Translations under genes and position numbers: made by a program | The notes under the pieces: model-generated | The model's input: only the letters and a program-made list of their open reading frames with translations | Told to the model about the DNA's origin: nothing | Databases searched by the model: none | Source of the DNA: Trichinella spiralis | Taxonomy: Eukaryota; Nematoda; Enoplea; Trichinellida; Trichinellidae | Direction of reading: 5' to 3' | Length of the DNA stretch: 64,000 nt | Assembly (NCBI GenBank): GCA_000181795.3 | Contig: CM012955.1 | Location: 4,706,609-4,770,608, forward strand | Shown: piece after piece, positions 48,547 through 61,194 of the stretch | Layout of the letters: every line of letters starts with the position of its first letter | Position numbering within the stretch: position 1 is the stretch's first letter

Positions 48547-51500
48547 ATGCGTTTCAATGTTTTAAGGTCAAACGATTTTTGCCAAAGCAGTTCGACGGTG
48601 AAACAGCTGAACGAGACTGTTGTGCATCAAATTTCATTTGGACAAGTGATCAGCTGCATGACAAATGCAATAAAGGAACTAGTGGAGAATGCTCTTGATG
48701 CCGGTGCGACAGCAATTGGTAAAATGGATATTTTTTGATTTTGCAATCCATTTCTGATATTAAAATGCAATTTTTACAGCAAATAGTTATTTCATTTATT
48801 TTCTACTTTGTACATATTTTTTTATTGAAGACATTACGTTGACAAATTCTGGAATTGAGCGTATTCATGTAGCTGACAATGGAACCGGAATACCAGAAAA
48901 AGATTTTCAAAATATTTGTAAGCATGCAAATGTGTTATTTTAAAAAATCTATTAACGTAGTCAGGTTTGATATTATTTTAGGCAAATCACATTGCACATC
49001 GAAATTATCTGTTATGGACGATCTGTCTCGCATGAAGACATTTGGCTTTCGTGGCGAAGCTCTGTGCGCTTTATGCCTGATTGGGTAATTTGTTCAATGG
49101 CTATTATTATTTTATTAATGAACAAGAAAATTGCGTTTGAAATTTTAGCGACGTAATTATTACAACTCGTCATGCTGATTCTGAATTGGCTTATCAGTTG
49201 CACTTTGATCGGTCTGGTCAGTTAACTAAACAAGTGGCCTGTTCACGTCAGGTTCGCCAAATTGTAATTAATAAATACAATAAATAAATGATAGATTTAT
49301 TTTTAGATTGGTACAACTGTTGAAGTGGCAGAAATTTTTCATCCATTTCCAGTTCGAAGAAAATCGCTAATTCGAAGTGTTCAAAAAGAATGGCCCAAAC
49401 TGATGCACATGCTTCAATCGTACGCATTGTTGCCATCAGCACTTCGCTTGCAGGTTGTTAATAAGCAAAAAGGAGGGTAATTTTATTGAATAATTGAATT
49501 GCAAATATGTATATTTTTTGCATTTCCCCTCACAGTAAACAGTCGGTCGCGTTTTCCGCATTGAGCAGTGAAAATTTGCGCGAAAATATTTGCTCGGTGT
49601 TCGACGTTGGTCAGCTGAGATTGTTGATGGAATTTGTTCAAACTGTACCCAACGAAGAAACCCTTGAACAATATTTGGTGAAAAATTTCGACCCTGCAGA
49701 AATTGACAAGATCAAGTTTGATTGTTGGATTTGTTTTTGAATGAAAAGAAAAAAAAGAATTTCTTTTTCAAACTTCAGTATTCATTGAATGAAAATTTCA
49801 CTTCAGAATTGTCGGCTTCGTGTCAAGTGTGCAACAGGGCCGTTCCAGTGGAGACAGACAATTTACATACGTCAACAATCGTCCCTGTGAAATTAGAAAG
49901 GTATATATATGTTTGTGTGTGTACTGTAGATGAAAGAAAATCAAGTTTGTTGAGAATTTATTAATTTTTAAAATACTTTTGTTTCCATTGCACATGTATG
50001 TGTAATTTTTGAAATGACAATTGTTAGATAACTCAATTGGTCAATGAAGTGTATCATCAATTCAATCCAGTTCAGTATCCTGTTTTCGTTTTGTACATCA
50101 ACGTTCCGACAGGTAAATTTGGTTTTTTTTTCTATTCCATTTTATCACTTGTTGTTTTAATTCTGAGCAGAGATGCTTGACGTGAACTGCACGCCTGATA
50201 AGCGTTTGGTTTACATATCGAGGGAAAATTTGCTTTTGGCAATTTTGCGACACTCGTTGACCGAAATGTACGGGCAAAGTTCTGTGATAATGTCTTGTTC
50301 GTCACGGTGGAAAACTTTGGACACGCCCCAAATTGAAGACGCCACAGTTTCGGATGTTGTCGGCAACATTGCCGCCAGTGATAACAACTTGTCACCCGAT
50401 TGCAGCAGTTGTTCCACTGCTGGCGGGAGCAGCAGCAACAAAGTCAACCTTGTCAGAGGTGTGAAAAGGTTGTCGTCCCGTAATTGTCGTCAAGATCATC
50501 AACTGGTGCCCATTCGAACGTCGGATATATTGGAAGCGTTCGGTTTCAAATCGAAAGAGAAGAAAAGCAGACGTCACAAGGAGGAGGGGCAGCGGCTTCA
50601 CGGTGCAGAGGATGGTGGCAACGGTTGGCAGCAGGGTGGGATTGATGCTGTGCAGTTGGTCGCTTCGACGAGCGGCGAAAGGATGAGAATCAGCTGTTGT
50701 GAACCGCTTGACGATGAAGCAGCCGTAAAAAACTTTTCCCACGGCACAGCTGATTGTACAAGAACGGTACAAGAATCGTTGCCGTCGGTTGTTCATTCGA
50801 CTACGGATGAGGCGGCCAAGTTTAAGCCCACTGCCGATCCCAGGGTAACAATCCCGGCGGCGACGATGGAGGTGATCAGCGGACAACAGCTGTCCACTTG
50901 TGGAAAAAGCGAATCCGCAGAAATTGAAGTTTCAAAAAGCGTGGAATGTGTATCCTCACGTGGGGGTGTGTGCATTGCGCGGAAGTATTACGATTTGCAA
51001 GTCAACTGGGATGATCTGGAAATACGTTTGCTTGGATTGATTAAAACTTTTGGTAGTAAATTGTTGTGCTCAATTTGCAATGGTAAAAAATTGAAATTGA
51101 ATTTTCATTTAGACAACAACAATTGTGCAAAGACGAGCTTCAATGACATGAATAATAGGAAATTTCAAATCAACGTTGATCCTGCCAAAGATGCGCAAGC
51201 TGAAGAAGAGGTGAAGCGATTTTTAACGTAATTTGTTTTTTATTCAGTTATTTTTTTAATAGTTGCATAAATGTTATGTGCATTTTATTCTAGTCGAGAT
51301 ATGTTTGCTGAAATGCACGTAATTGGTCAATTCAACTGTGGCTTCATTTTAACCCGTCTAGATGATGATCTTTTTATACTTGATCAACATGCCAGCGATG
51401 AAAAACGAACATTTGAAACAATGCGACGTTCGACAGTTGTTCAAAGTCAGCTGCTTGTCCAGTACGATCAGTGAATTGTCATTTATTTATGCATTTTATT

Positions 51501-52312
51501 TTGCGAAATGTTTAATATTTTAATTTTTTCTTTTTCACTAGTCCAATTTGCTCAAATCTTACACCGTTCGACAGACATGTTATTTTGGAAAATTTAGAAA
51601 CTTTTAAAAATCTCGGTTACACTTTTCAATTTCCACCAGGTACGTGTATGCTTTTTCTTTTTTATGGATTTTTATTTGTACAAATTTTTTTGTCCCTTGC
51701 ATCTTTCAGAAGGAAGTGATGAACCTGTGAAAATAGTTTCCCTGCCTGTTTGTCATGGGCAAATATTTGATCAAAGAGGTGATACGACAGACAATATTTT
51801 AACATCGAATTCTTCCTTCCGTGTTGTAATTTTTTATTAATGCAAATTTCAGATTTTGACGAAATGATTTCCAAACTTTCGCAGTTTCCAGTATGCTGTT
51901 ATCTTTTTTCCAGTTTTTTATTTTTTTATTTTTTTTTTGCTATTTTGACATTTATTTTTAGGGTAATTTGTGTATGCCAACGAAAATAAGGTCAATTTTG
52001 GCTTCGAGAGCATGTCGCAAGTCTGTAATGATTGGCACCGCTTTGAGCATGGAAGAAATGCAGCAGGTTTGGTGGTCATTTTTGTACAATACTTCAAACA
52101 AAAAAGCAGGCAAAATTTTATTTAATTTTTTTGTATTGCAGATTGTCGAAAGGCTATCCTCAATTGAACATCCTTGGGTAAGTAGAATTGTTTTATTTTG
52201 AATAAGATTAAAAAATTGAATGCCGATGATTTTTGTTGAAAGCGAAATTTTGTAGAATTGTCCACACGGTCGTCCTACTGTAAGGCATTTGATTAATCTA
52301 GCAACATTTTGA
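48547..52312 (+). CDS. pms2: DNA mismatch repair endonuclease PMS2
   Basis: PMS2 pairs with MLH1 (MutL-alpha) and nicks the new strand during mismatch repair. Sixteen exons join in phase: 48547-48718, 48831-48917, 48982-49084, 49149-49251, 49307-49476, 49536-49715, 49807-49900, 50028-50112, 50171-51227, 51294-51461, 51542-51639, 51710-51778, 51853-51890, 51962-52066, 52142-52177, 52256-52312 (873 aa; human 862). The GHKL ATPase motifs are intact: [12 protein letters not shown] (44-55), DNGTG (73-77), TFGFRGEAL (106-114). The endonuclease site [12 protein letters not shown] (714-725) and the metal-binding SRACRKS (823-829) and CPHGRP (857-862) motifs are present, so the enzyme looks active. 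The middle 300 residues in exon 9 are a poorly conserved linker. The start is the first in-frame ATG before the conserved [11 protein letters not shown]. The exon 10 donor at 51462 (GTACGA) was preferred over GTGAAT at 51471 because it matches family spacing; both keep frame. It converges with the TMED gene. Confidence 0.93.
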
Positions 52313-52415
52313 TGATTGGTGGGTGATTTGATGCATTATTATTTATTTTATTTTAATTTTTTTATCTGTTATTTTATTGTTTTTTAAAAATTTTGCTTCT
52401 CATATTTTACCAATT

Positions 52416-52488
52416 CTACTACTACTACTACTACTACTACAATTACAACAACTAATAATAATAATAATGATGATGATGATGATGATAA
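52416..52488 (+). repeat. Compound trinucleotide repeat CTA/AAT/GAT
   Basis: Three adjacent trinucleotide tracts between the converging PMS2 and TMED genes, interrupted by AATTACAACAA. Confidence 0.85.
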
Positions 52489-52647
52489 GAGTTCATTATT
52501 AGTGAGATTTGTAAAAGAAGTTTCACTAGTCAGTCTACTTACTTTGAAAGTTGATCTTGTATTTTCATATTTTTTGTACTGTAAATTTCTTCAAATATTC
52601 AAATATGTTTATTACACTGAATTTCAGTAAACAGGAAGATTTTGATT

Positions 52648-52653
52648 TTTATT
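52648..52653 (-). terminator. AATAAA poly(A) signal, TMED gene
   Basis: On the minus strand an AATAAA lies 156 bases beyond the TMED stop codon. A second copy occurs at 52608-52613. Either could direct cleavage. Confidence 0.4.
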
Positions 52654-52808
52654 TGAAAAAGAAAGAAGGTATTTTTTTTTCATTTGAACAAAAGTGAAAA
52701 CAAGAGAGACTGTTTTCAACATCGCAAACATTTCACCATGTTTACAAATCCCGTAGGTAGATAGATAGATAGATGCATCATCCTAGGTGAATAATATCCA
52801 ACAGGAAA

Positions 52809-53807
52809 TTAACGTCGAAGAAATTTTCCAATTCTGGATCGTTCTTCGAATAGACTTTTTATTAAGAAAATCTGAAAGCAAAATTCCACTATGTAGCAAT
52901 CTATTATGATTTTGTTGTTATAATTGAAAAAAGAATATTTTTTTTGTTCTATCCCAAGATTAAAGAATCATACTTGCAATGCACCGATGACAATAATTGC
53001 GGCTGAATTGAACATTGACCAAAAATTGACATGGCGAAGTTTAGAATCCAAAAAAGCACGGTCCTGTTTTTCGTGAATCCTTCCGGAACGCATTAAATTT
53101 TCGGCAGTCATTAATCGTTTTCTCATTTTTCCAAGTCTATCCTGAATATATTTTTATCTCACTTTGCGAAATCCAATCCCAAACAACGATGGTGTTGGAC
53201 TTTTAATAATATATATATATATATATATCTTTTTTTAAAACTAACTTTCATATTTCCAACTGTCATATCCATTCCTTCGATAATGTTGTGCACGTCTAGG
53301 GTTGTAATTTCTTCTGACACTTCTTCGCTGTCACTGACGAACATGTTGAACAAAATGTACACCATTTTTGCCGTTTGATAGCTGAATGAGTTGTCAAAGC
53401 AAAATTTATAAGTTCCTAATCCGTGCAAGGGTATTCTAAAATTTGAAACAATTATTTTTCACTTAAATTTGTATTACAAAACAATTATATATACCGGTGT
53501 GAATTTTCAGTTGTTCTTTCATCTTCAATTATGAAATTTTCATTTGGATCAATAACATACAGTCGAATATCATAATCACCGCCACTTAATACCTGAAATG
53601 ATGATAATTTTTTTGAAAAAAAGTAAATAAATAACATTTGAATTATACTTGATAATAAAGCTGAAGGAAGGTGTAATTGGTGTTTGTAACTTCTACGTAG
53701 AAGCACTGCACTTCTGAAGCTTCAATGATCGGAGTCAGCGACTGTTGACCAGCTAAGCAGATTTCAATTGCACAAGCAAAAGCGACAATACAGGACAACA
53801 AATTCAT
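52809..53807 (-). CDS. p24/TMED family ER-Golgi cargo receptor
   Basis: p24 proteins cycle between ER and Golgi in COPII and COPI vesicles and help export GPI-anchored and other cargo. Minus-strand exons, in order 53807-53649, 53592-53495, 53435-53246, 53141-52974 and 52871-52809, join in phase to 225 aa, the usual family length. Residues 1-20 are a signal peptide. The GOLD domain carries the conserved cysteine pair C35 and C98 (QCFYVEV; YKFCFDNSFS). A coiled-coil region follows (about 140-185), then DSKLRHVNFWSMFNSAAIIV leads into the membrane helix and a short cytoplasmic tail (KSLFEERSRIGKFLRR). CFDN with VNFWSM resembles the gamma subfamily (TMED1/5-like). The tail has the hydrophobic COPII-type LF pair but ends in RR rather than KKxx. 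It is divergent from SPTLC1, with 2 kb between start codons. Confidence 0.9.
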
Positions 53808-55290
53808 CTTGAGCTTTCAATTCTGAAAATAAACAATTGATGATGAATTATTATTATTATTGTTGTTGTTGTTGTTGTTATTCATTCATTCAATCATTCA
53901 TTCATAAGGATATGAACACTTCAGTAACTAGCATAATTAGATGTTTAAAAGATGCTGATAAAGATTAAGCTTTTTCAGCGGCAGGTGAAACGCAGAACTA
54001 ACTGAAAGCGGATTGACAGAAATCCTAATGCCACGTCGACTTGTTTATCAAACATTTAATCAGTACTGACTGTATGTGCATTCTACAAATAAACCGCTTA
54101 ATTATAATGGAAGCAATATTTTTAAGAACAAATGGAATACTTCTTTTCTGTTACATTTTTTTTCAATAATTTTGTTTGATATACATTTAAATTCATATAT
54201 AGAACAATGATTTATATTTCTTTAATATAATATTTTATCTTGTTGGTATTTGCAAAGTAAAATTCATTAGATATTATATACATATTTGTTGTTAAGGTGA
54301 AAGGATATTATTGTTTCACTTTCCAGCTTTCAAAAATAAATTTCAATGCAGTCAGTTGACTGTTGAATTCAATAATTTGTACTTTTTGAATTATGTTCTT
54401 TGTTTTCCTCTTGCCTTATTTACAATATATTCAATGAATGTGAAATGATTATAAACTTATAATACATTGTGATATTTGTAATATAAATAGAAAATAGGCA
54501 AACAAAAGCTTTTTCACATATCATGATGGTTTTTGACGCTTGGATGATTATTTTTTGTATTTAATGTCGATCAGTTTTTGGAAATATGAGTTTTTTTTGA
54601 AATGTGATTAATAATAATAACAATAACAATGAAAGAAAACTTTTTTTTGGTTATTTTATCACAATGGCAATCTGGAATTTAGCATAAACTCGATCCATTT
54701 CCATCCACTGCTTTGTATGAAATTTCACTATGTTGTCCAATGAATCGATTGGTCCGCCTGTTTAAGCTTTTTGTGTTGAAGCCGAAACTGTTCTTTTCAT
54801 CTTCAATCTTCAACTTCAAACATGTTCCACTCTGTTTATTTTTGATTGAAGGCGTTCGACGGGCAAATTTGCTTTTTGCAAATTAATTTGACAGAAGTAC
54901 TCCAACGGAGCACTGTATGCATTGTACTGTTCTTGTTCTCGTCTTCACGACTGTTTTCTTTGTCTTCCTCTTTACCCTCACGCCGAACCAACTGCCCACA
55001 TCCCGTAACTTGATTTTCCCCAAATACAGTACAGTTATTTGTGTTGAACATCAACAACGACGATGACCTTACCTGTGGAAATGACCCTGGTCAGCAGTTT
55101 GGTGTTTTTCTAGTCATCTTCTCATTTTTTTCTGTTCGCTATTGTTTTAATTTTAATTTAAAATTTGGACATTGAATTGAAGTGGTGAAATTTGAATTAT
55201 TCAATTTTTACAATTCCATTTGTAGTTATATTTATTAATCAATCTGTGTAAAAATTCCATTCACGGGCAAAAACAGGTTGCCCTGTGCTT

Positions 55291-55298
55291 CACGCGCG

Positions 55299-55329
<31 letters not shown>

Positions 55330-55330
55330 A
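55291..55330 (+). repeat. (CG)n(CA)n compound dinucleotide repeat
   Basis: About seven CG units pass directly into about twelve CA units. Alternating purine-pyrimidine DNA of this kind can form Z-DNA. It lies about 520 bases upstream of the SPTLC1 start. Confidence 0.9.
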
Positions 55331-55728
55331 TATACAATTGTCCAATTTCATCGAAAAGCTGTTCACTTCTGTGATTTATTTTGTATACATGCCGGCTTTT
55401 ATGGTCAATTTCTTTCCATCAATGCTGGTGCTTTCTTCCAATATGCAAATTTATTTCCAATCACTGCAGTATCCCAATGTAAACAGTGTGTAATCGCCAT
55501 TACGATTACTATTATTATTAATATTATTATTATCTCTGTTGATTCTACTTTGTGCCCATGTTTCTTGATTTGTACGTTGTCTGATTTGATTGATTGATTT
55601 GATGGATTGATTGAATGAATGAATGAATGAAATGAATTCCAATATCAAATTCATTTTTATAATTTGATGGACATAAATGAGCACACATATTGTTGTTCTA
55701 AATTGATGATGCCCTTTCACTTGAAACT

Positions 55729-55756
55729 GTTATTATTATTATTATTATTATTATTA
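55729..55756 (+). repeat. (TTA)n microsatellite
   Basis: Nine tandem TTA units about 100 bases upstream of the SPTLC1 start codon. Similar TTA runs occur in formin introns at about 43961-43980 and 46867-46884. Confidence 0.9.
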
Positions 55757-55853
55757 GATGTAAAAAAATGTTTTCACATTCTTATTAAAATTATTTACTT
55801 AAGGTGGAATTTCTTCTCATATTCTTCTACTTGAACATTTTTCAATCTGAAAA

Positions 55854-58848
55854 ATGGGAGATCGACCTCTCTATATTGCCATACCGTACCTTTTTTTCCA
55901 TCTCTTACGAAACATTGTCAACTCAATCTGTTCGGTAAATGTCATTGAAATTGCATTTTCATTTTTACAAGTGAAACTTTCATTCCAATCTCCAAGGCTC
56001 CATTTTACCACGTCTGCGTTGAAGTTGCCCTTCTGATATGCATCGTTTGGCTAGTCACTCACAAAGCTTACGTCATCTCTGATTCCACCGACCTCACCAT
56101 AACGGTAATTACAATTTGAAATGATTTTAATGTTTATTCAGTTTTTTATCAATGGAAATTATTATCAACTGTACATTTGAGGAAAAAGAAGAATTGATCA
56201 TCGAATGGAAGCCAGACTTGTTGGTACCACTGCCGGAACAGTGCCACTTGCCCGAACCGCACGGACCAATGATAGATAGGTGGATGTTTTTTTTTATTAA
56301 CTTTTCAGCTTGCTTTATATTTAGTATATTATTCATTTTCAGTGGTTTGGGAAAATACGTTACAATTGATGGAAAGGAGTATTTGAATTTTGCTACGCAA
56401 AATTTTCTAGGCTTGGCTACAGATTTAAAAATCCAGGTATATACTTCTTCATTCTTCTGGTGATGTACTTACTACAAATACGGTTTTTCATGAGTTTATC
56501 CCTTTTTTTGAACAGAATTTATTCGTCTGTTTTCTTTTCTTAGTCAGTTTAAATTGTGCAATTTAATATGCTGAACATTTCAAGGATTCTGCAATTGCCG
56601 CTCTTCATAAATACGGCGTTGGTGCTTGTGGTCCCAGGGGATTTTACGGTACAATAGGTAAATAATTATGTTTTGTTTTTCGTTGCTGTTGTTTGGATGT
56701 TTGGAAAAGTTTGTTTATCAAAAAAATGCACTCAGTTTGTAGAATCCACACTTGAGAATGTATTTGTCTCATTCGAAGAAAAAGTTGGAACAATTTTACT
56801 TGTGGACTTTTCTTTTACAGTATATCCTACTGATTGTTAAGTAATTCTGATGTGATTGAAATTTTCTCCCAGATTAGAATGGATTAAGAGCAGAGCAGAA
56901 AAATCAAAAAAAAAACAACAACAAATACAATTCGATATTTCTGTGCATTTGCAGATATTCATTTGGATCTCGAAGAACGACTGGCTGAATTTATGCGTTG
57001 CGAAGAGGCGGTTTTGTACAGTTACGGTTTTGCGACAATATCCAGCGCCATTCCGGCTTATTGCAAGCGTGGCGATGTTATTTTCTGCGACGCCGGCGTC
57101 AACTTTGCCATTCAGAAGGGACTCCAAGCGTCCAGGAGTCGGGTGGAATTTTTCGAACACAACAACACCAGAGATTTAGAGCGCCTGTTGAAGATTCAGA
57201 GAAGGAAAGACATTTTGGCATGTGCTGTGCATAGCCTGTGCGACTGGGTTTGTCAATTTTGACGCATTCCAATTTGTAGAATCCGAAAAAAGCTCGAGTC
57301 ACCAGACGATTCATTGTCGTCGAAGGTATCTACCTCTACTATGGGGACATTTGTCCGCTGGTGGATCTGGTAAGTGCGATGCAGCAGCGGGTGGAACATT
57401 TGCATCCAGTGATTTGGTTTTCGTTACTTCTTCTTGTTTGCAGTTGAAATTGAAATGGAAATACAAGGTGCGATTGTTCATCGACGAGAGCATATCCTTC
57501 GGTGTTCTTGGTGCTGGTGGACGTGGTGTGACGGAACATTTTGGTGTCGATGTGAGGATGTGATTATTATTATTACTGTTATTATTTTTATTTTGCAATT
57601 GAAACTTGTTGATCAATTTTTTCCTGTATATTTGTTTGAAATTTAGCTCGACGATGTGGATATGATATCGAGTACCCTTGAAAATGCAGTTTCATCTATT
57701 GGAGGTTTTACTTGTGGACGCTCTTTTGTCGTCGATCATCAAGTAGGTTGAATTTTTTCAAAAAAATGTTCTTTTTTTATGAATAAACCAGAGAAAATTT
57801 CATCAGTGAACATTTTTTGTTTTGCCGAAAGGATGCAAGACAGAGGACAGATTTATCATGTGAAAATTACAATTTTCACTTTGTGGGTGGGGTGAGAGGA
57901 TTGTACACTTTAGCAGACGTGATGATGATGATATAAGAGTTTGTTCGCTTTTTGACATGATTTTTAATTGTTTTTTCACCTGTATCTTATCATGGCCATC
58001 ATCCGTTTGAATATTCATAAAAAGGAGAATAATGCCGATGCTTGGATGTTTGTCATTGTCTTGTTCGACGGACAATTTTTCTTACTGCTGCTGCTCAAAT
58101 TTGAAATTGGCAACGCTCACAGCTGGGTGTAAAATTTCTGAATCGTTTTCACAAAATCATTTTTAATACTTTCGAGACATGCATGTTGCGTTTTTCTATT
58201 GTTTATTTGTTCAGTTATTCATGTTTTATTTTTAGCGTTTGTCGGGTGCGGGTTATTGCTTTTCCGCATCTATGCCACCGTTGTTGGCCGCCGCGGCGAT
58301 CAGGAGTTTGGATTTGATGCAAGACGAGCCGGAACGATTTCAACAACTTCGCAAAAATTCTCACCAACTATTCACAGCTTTGAAAAGGTGGAATCAATTT
58401 ACTGGAGTGATTGGAATGCCAAATTGCCAATAATTAATTAATTTTATTTGGACAGGTTGAGAAAGTTCAAAGTCGACGGCCAGAGGGGCAGTCCAATTTT
58501 TCACTTACGCACAAAGCTGGCGCACATGAAGTCCGATCTCCTCGATCAGCTCATAAGCAAGGTAAATTAGATTTTTTTTTTGATATACTATAAATTTTCA
58601 AGTTTTTCTTTCTTCTATTTTCAACATATTAATTATAGGGGGAAGAGAATGGCATACTGCTTACCAAATTGGCCTTTCTGCCAGCCAGAGAGTTTATGGA
58701 TATTGTTCCCAGGTAGAATGAAAATTAAATAATTTTTTCCAATTTCAATTGTTCATTTACTAGCGTAAAATTGGCAATCAGTTGTGAACACACTGAAGAA
58801 GAAATTCAACGGTTGATTGATCTCGTCAAATCGGTCGACAATGCTTGA
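55854..58848 (+). CDS. sptlc1: Serine palmitoyltransferase subunit 1 (long-chain base)
   Basis: SPTLC1 forms the ER heterodimer with SPTLC2 that condenses serine and palmitoyl-CoA, the committed step of sphingolipid synthesis. Exons 55854-55934, 55997-56104, 56182-56279, 56343-56436, 56585-56657, 56955-57247, 57280-57369, 57444-57551, 57647-57742, 58236-58387, 58456-58561, 58639-58712 and 58764-58848 join in phase to 485 aa (human 473). Residues 28-53 are the ER membrane segment. The aminotransferase fold follows: [25 protein letters not shown] (C142 corresponds to human C133, mutated in hereditary neuropathy), [33 protein letters not shown]. As in other SPTLC1, the catalytic lysine is absent where SPTLC2 has it ([12 protein letters not shown]), fitting the non-catalytic subunit. 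The exon 6 end is uncertain: a donor at 57248 gives 8 more residues than one at 57224. Acceptors at 55996 and 56181 are AAG and GAG rather than CAG. Confidence 0.94.
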
Positions 58849-59096
58849 ACCAATAATAACTTAACTGCTCGCTTCTCCACTTGAATCCATCGCAGAAATG
58901 GACTCTCTGTTCTCATGCATAATATACAATTGTTGTGATTTGAATTGAAATATTGAAATTAGTTTTCAACTGAGAATTTATTTATTATCCATTCTTATGA
59001 GTTTGTGCTCGATTGACATTACTTACGTTCGTCTGGGATATCATGCATTAGCGTGAATTCTAATCTGCCTTTGTTGTTCTTGTTGGAAATTTAACA

Positions 59097-59102
59097 AATA
59101 AA
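59097..59102 (+). terminator. AATAAA poly(A) signal, SPTLC1
   Basis: A canonical AATAAA lies 249 bases after the SPTLC1 stop codon and is followed by a T/G-rich stretch (CGTATTTTGTG), as expected of a cleavage site. Confidence 0.6.
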
Positions 59103-60580
59103 TCGTATTTTGTGCTATGATGTAGTTCATTTATCTGGAAAGTGACAGTGGCTTTGTTATTTTCCTGCAACACTGTCTTTAAAATTTCAATCTCCATTTA
59201 ATTACATCTACTGTAACAGTGTTTTGTTTTCTTAATGAAATTGAAAATAACTTACAATTTATCAGTAATTGCAGATAAAATTTATTTACTTTTATTCATT
59301 CATGGATACTTACCGTTAAATAATTAATACCTGAAAATTTAAATGGTTACTGTAGACCCGTGTGTTCACTTAGCCTCTGCGGTAGCACTTTTCCTGTCTT
59401 GTGAAGGGATTGGTTTTGTTTGGTGAATTTTCACTTCACAGTATTAAGTTTGGGAAATGTAATTTCAAAGCCTATCATATGTTGAACTGTATGAATTAAG
59501 CGGTGGTGAAATAGCAGCTCAATGGCGCATGATAATTCTCTATGAACAGTGTGGATAATCTCTGTTAAAGATTTGGTAACTCGACCCATTGTAAGCAGAA
59601 CAGAACTGTCAAACTAATTTTGAAACACTATTCACAATGATTTGTTTGGACAACATTTGAATCACTGCCAGTGCCCGCTATAAAGCACAATGTGGTGGTA
59701 TGTGTGCGTGAGATGAAATTGGAAGCATCTAAGAATTGCGTCATCAACAGAACGTAGAAGATGAGCTCTAATTGTGGTAGCATCATTTAAATAACATAAA
59801 AGAGGCTTTTAGAAGGAAAACATCGTAGCCGAATTGCAATAAATGACAACGAAAAAGTTGAAAAGTAGCACAGCCAACGAAAAGAACAACTCCGTCTGTG
59901 AATTTTTCATTTTTTGCGATTGATAAACAGCAATATAAAGCGGTGTTATGATAATGGAACGTCATATGCATGTTGAGTGTAAAAAATTTTCTTTCACTCA
60001 GCTTAGCACGAAACGAATATTTTCGTCGTGTCTTGACTAACAGAATTAGTGGAAATTAAGGACATAAAAATTTGCATGTGCATGCGTTATTAATCACAAT
60101 GCACGCTGAAATACAACTAACACAACATACGTACAAACTAAACTCATAACTTTATTTAATTTGCATTATTTTGGCTATTCAATTGTACGTAAATGTGAGA
60201 GGTAATATAATCGTTAATATTCTAAACCTGTATCTCATATATTGCTGTTTGTGTGATTTCACATTAAAAGTTTTGAAAATAATCTTTGCTGAAATAATAC
60301 ATGAACGTTCAATTGAATCATAATAACACAACAGAAATAGAAAAGTATTTAGATTAACGAACATCATGAAGTTATCATGAACAGCATATCATTGGGAATT
60401 GTTCAACATTCTGTATACAATACTTTACTGAATTTCAATGAAATCGTAATAACTTTTAGCAGTTGGTAAACTTTACCGTAATGTTCATGTACCATTTCAC
60501 TATAACTTAGAAAAAATCAATTTACATAACCAAAGGCAAGATCATATTATTCCATTTCCGTGAACTTGACCTACTTTTCA

Positions 60581-60680
60581 AAATGTCATCTTCATAGTAA
60601 TCAATGTGAAGATCATCAGTCAAGAAATTCGATAAAGTCACCTCTTCAATATCACCGATAGTTAAGCGGTAAGTCATCTT
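60581..60680 (-). CDS. Possible first exon of an unidentified minus-strand gene
   Basis: On the minus strand an ATG at about 60677, preceded by TTGTAAAG, opens a frame reading MTYRLTIGDIEEVTLSNFLT then DDLHIDYYEDDILK, which meets a donor-like AAAAGTAGGT near 60575. The residue mix (acidic, amphipathic) is protein-like, unlike the poly-Lys/Phe frames typical of this AT-rich DNA. No following exon was recognised downstream on the minus strand and no family comes to mind. Chance is a real alternative. Confidence 0.2.
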
Positions 60681-61194
60681 TACAATTGTACTAACGTGTT
60701 TTGTATGTATCACTACAGGCTATTTTAGTTGCAAATTAATGGATCTCAGTTTCGCTGACTAACCTTCATCTCAGCTTCACAGACTGCATGTATAATAACC
60801 ATTGTATAATCATCTATCTACAATAATGAACATCTCCTTGCGATACGTAGGAACTTAGTTCAAATCTCATTTTAGAAAAAGGGATTTATGAAAGAAATAT
60901 TATGTTACAATAAACGTTTAATCTGAAAATCATAAATTTCATTGTACGCTACTACTAAATTGTTATCACCGATTGCAGTAGCTCATATAAAAGGTCTGAA
61001 GTACATGCAGCCTGTACTAAACAAATGGAAATCAAGTACAAATTCTATGTTATTCTGTTATTACAAAGAGCATCCTTATTGCGGAAACGATTTCCTGCGT
61101 CGAAGTAAATTTTAATCAAAGCCACTTCTATGCGTGACTATCAAACGCATTTATTTTTGTCTTTACTATTAACATCCAAATTTAGTAGCTCATT

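Larger units (their letters stand above)
52313..52808. other. Convergent 3' intergenic space, PMS2/TMED
   Basis: About 500 bases separate the two facing stop codons. It holds a (CTA)n tract at 52416-52440, AAT/GAT repeats at 52452-52488 and a short GATA run at about 52756-52772. The 3' UTRs of both genes must lie here and may overlap. Confidence 0.5.
53808..55853. other. Divergent intergenic region, TMED/SPTLC1
   Basis: About 2 kb separates two start codons pointing away from each other and must hold both promoters. The first 300 bases include a TTA/TTG repeat at about 53850-53885. Bases 54750-55090 are less AT-rich and have a basic minus-strand frame with no family features. A CG/CA microsatellite lies at 55291-55330 and a TTA run at 55729-55756. 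No gene was supportable. Confidence 0.45.
58849..61194. other. 3' flank of SPTLC1 and gene-poor spacer
   Basis: It contains the SPTLC1 3' UTR, then AT-rich DNA with only weak minus-strand signals: short frames at 59431-59589, 59628-59786 and 60522-60713 (listed or discussed separately). No complete gene was seen. Confidence 0.4.
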
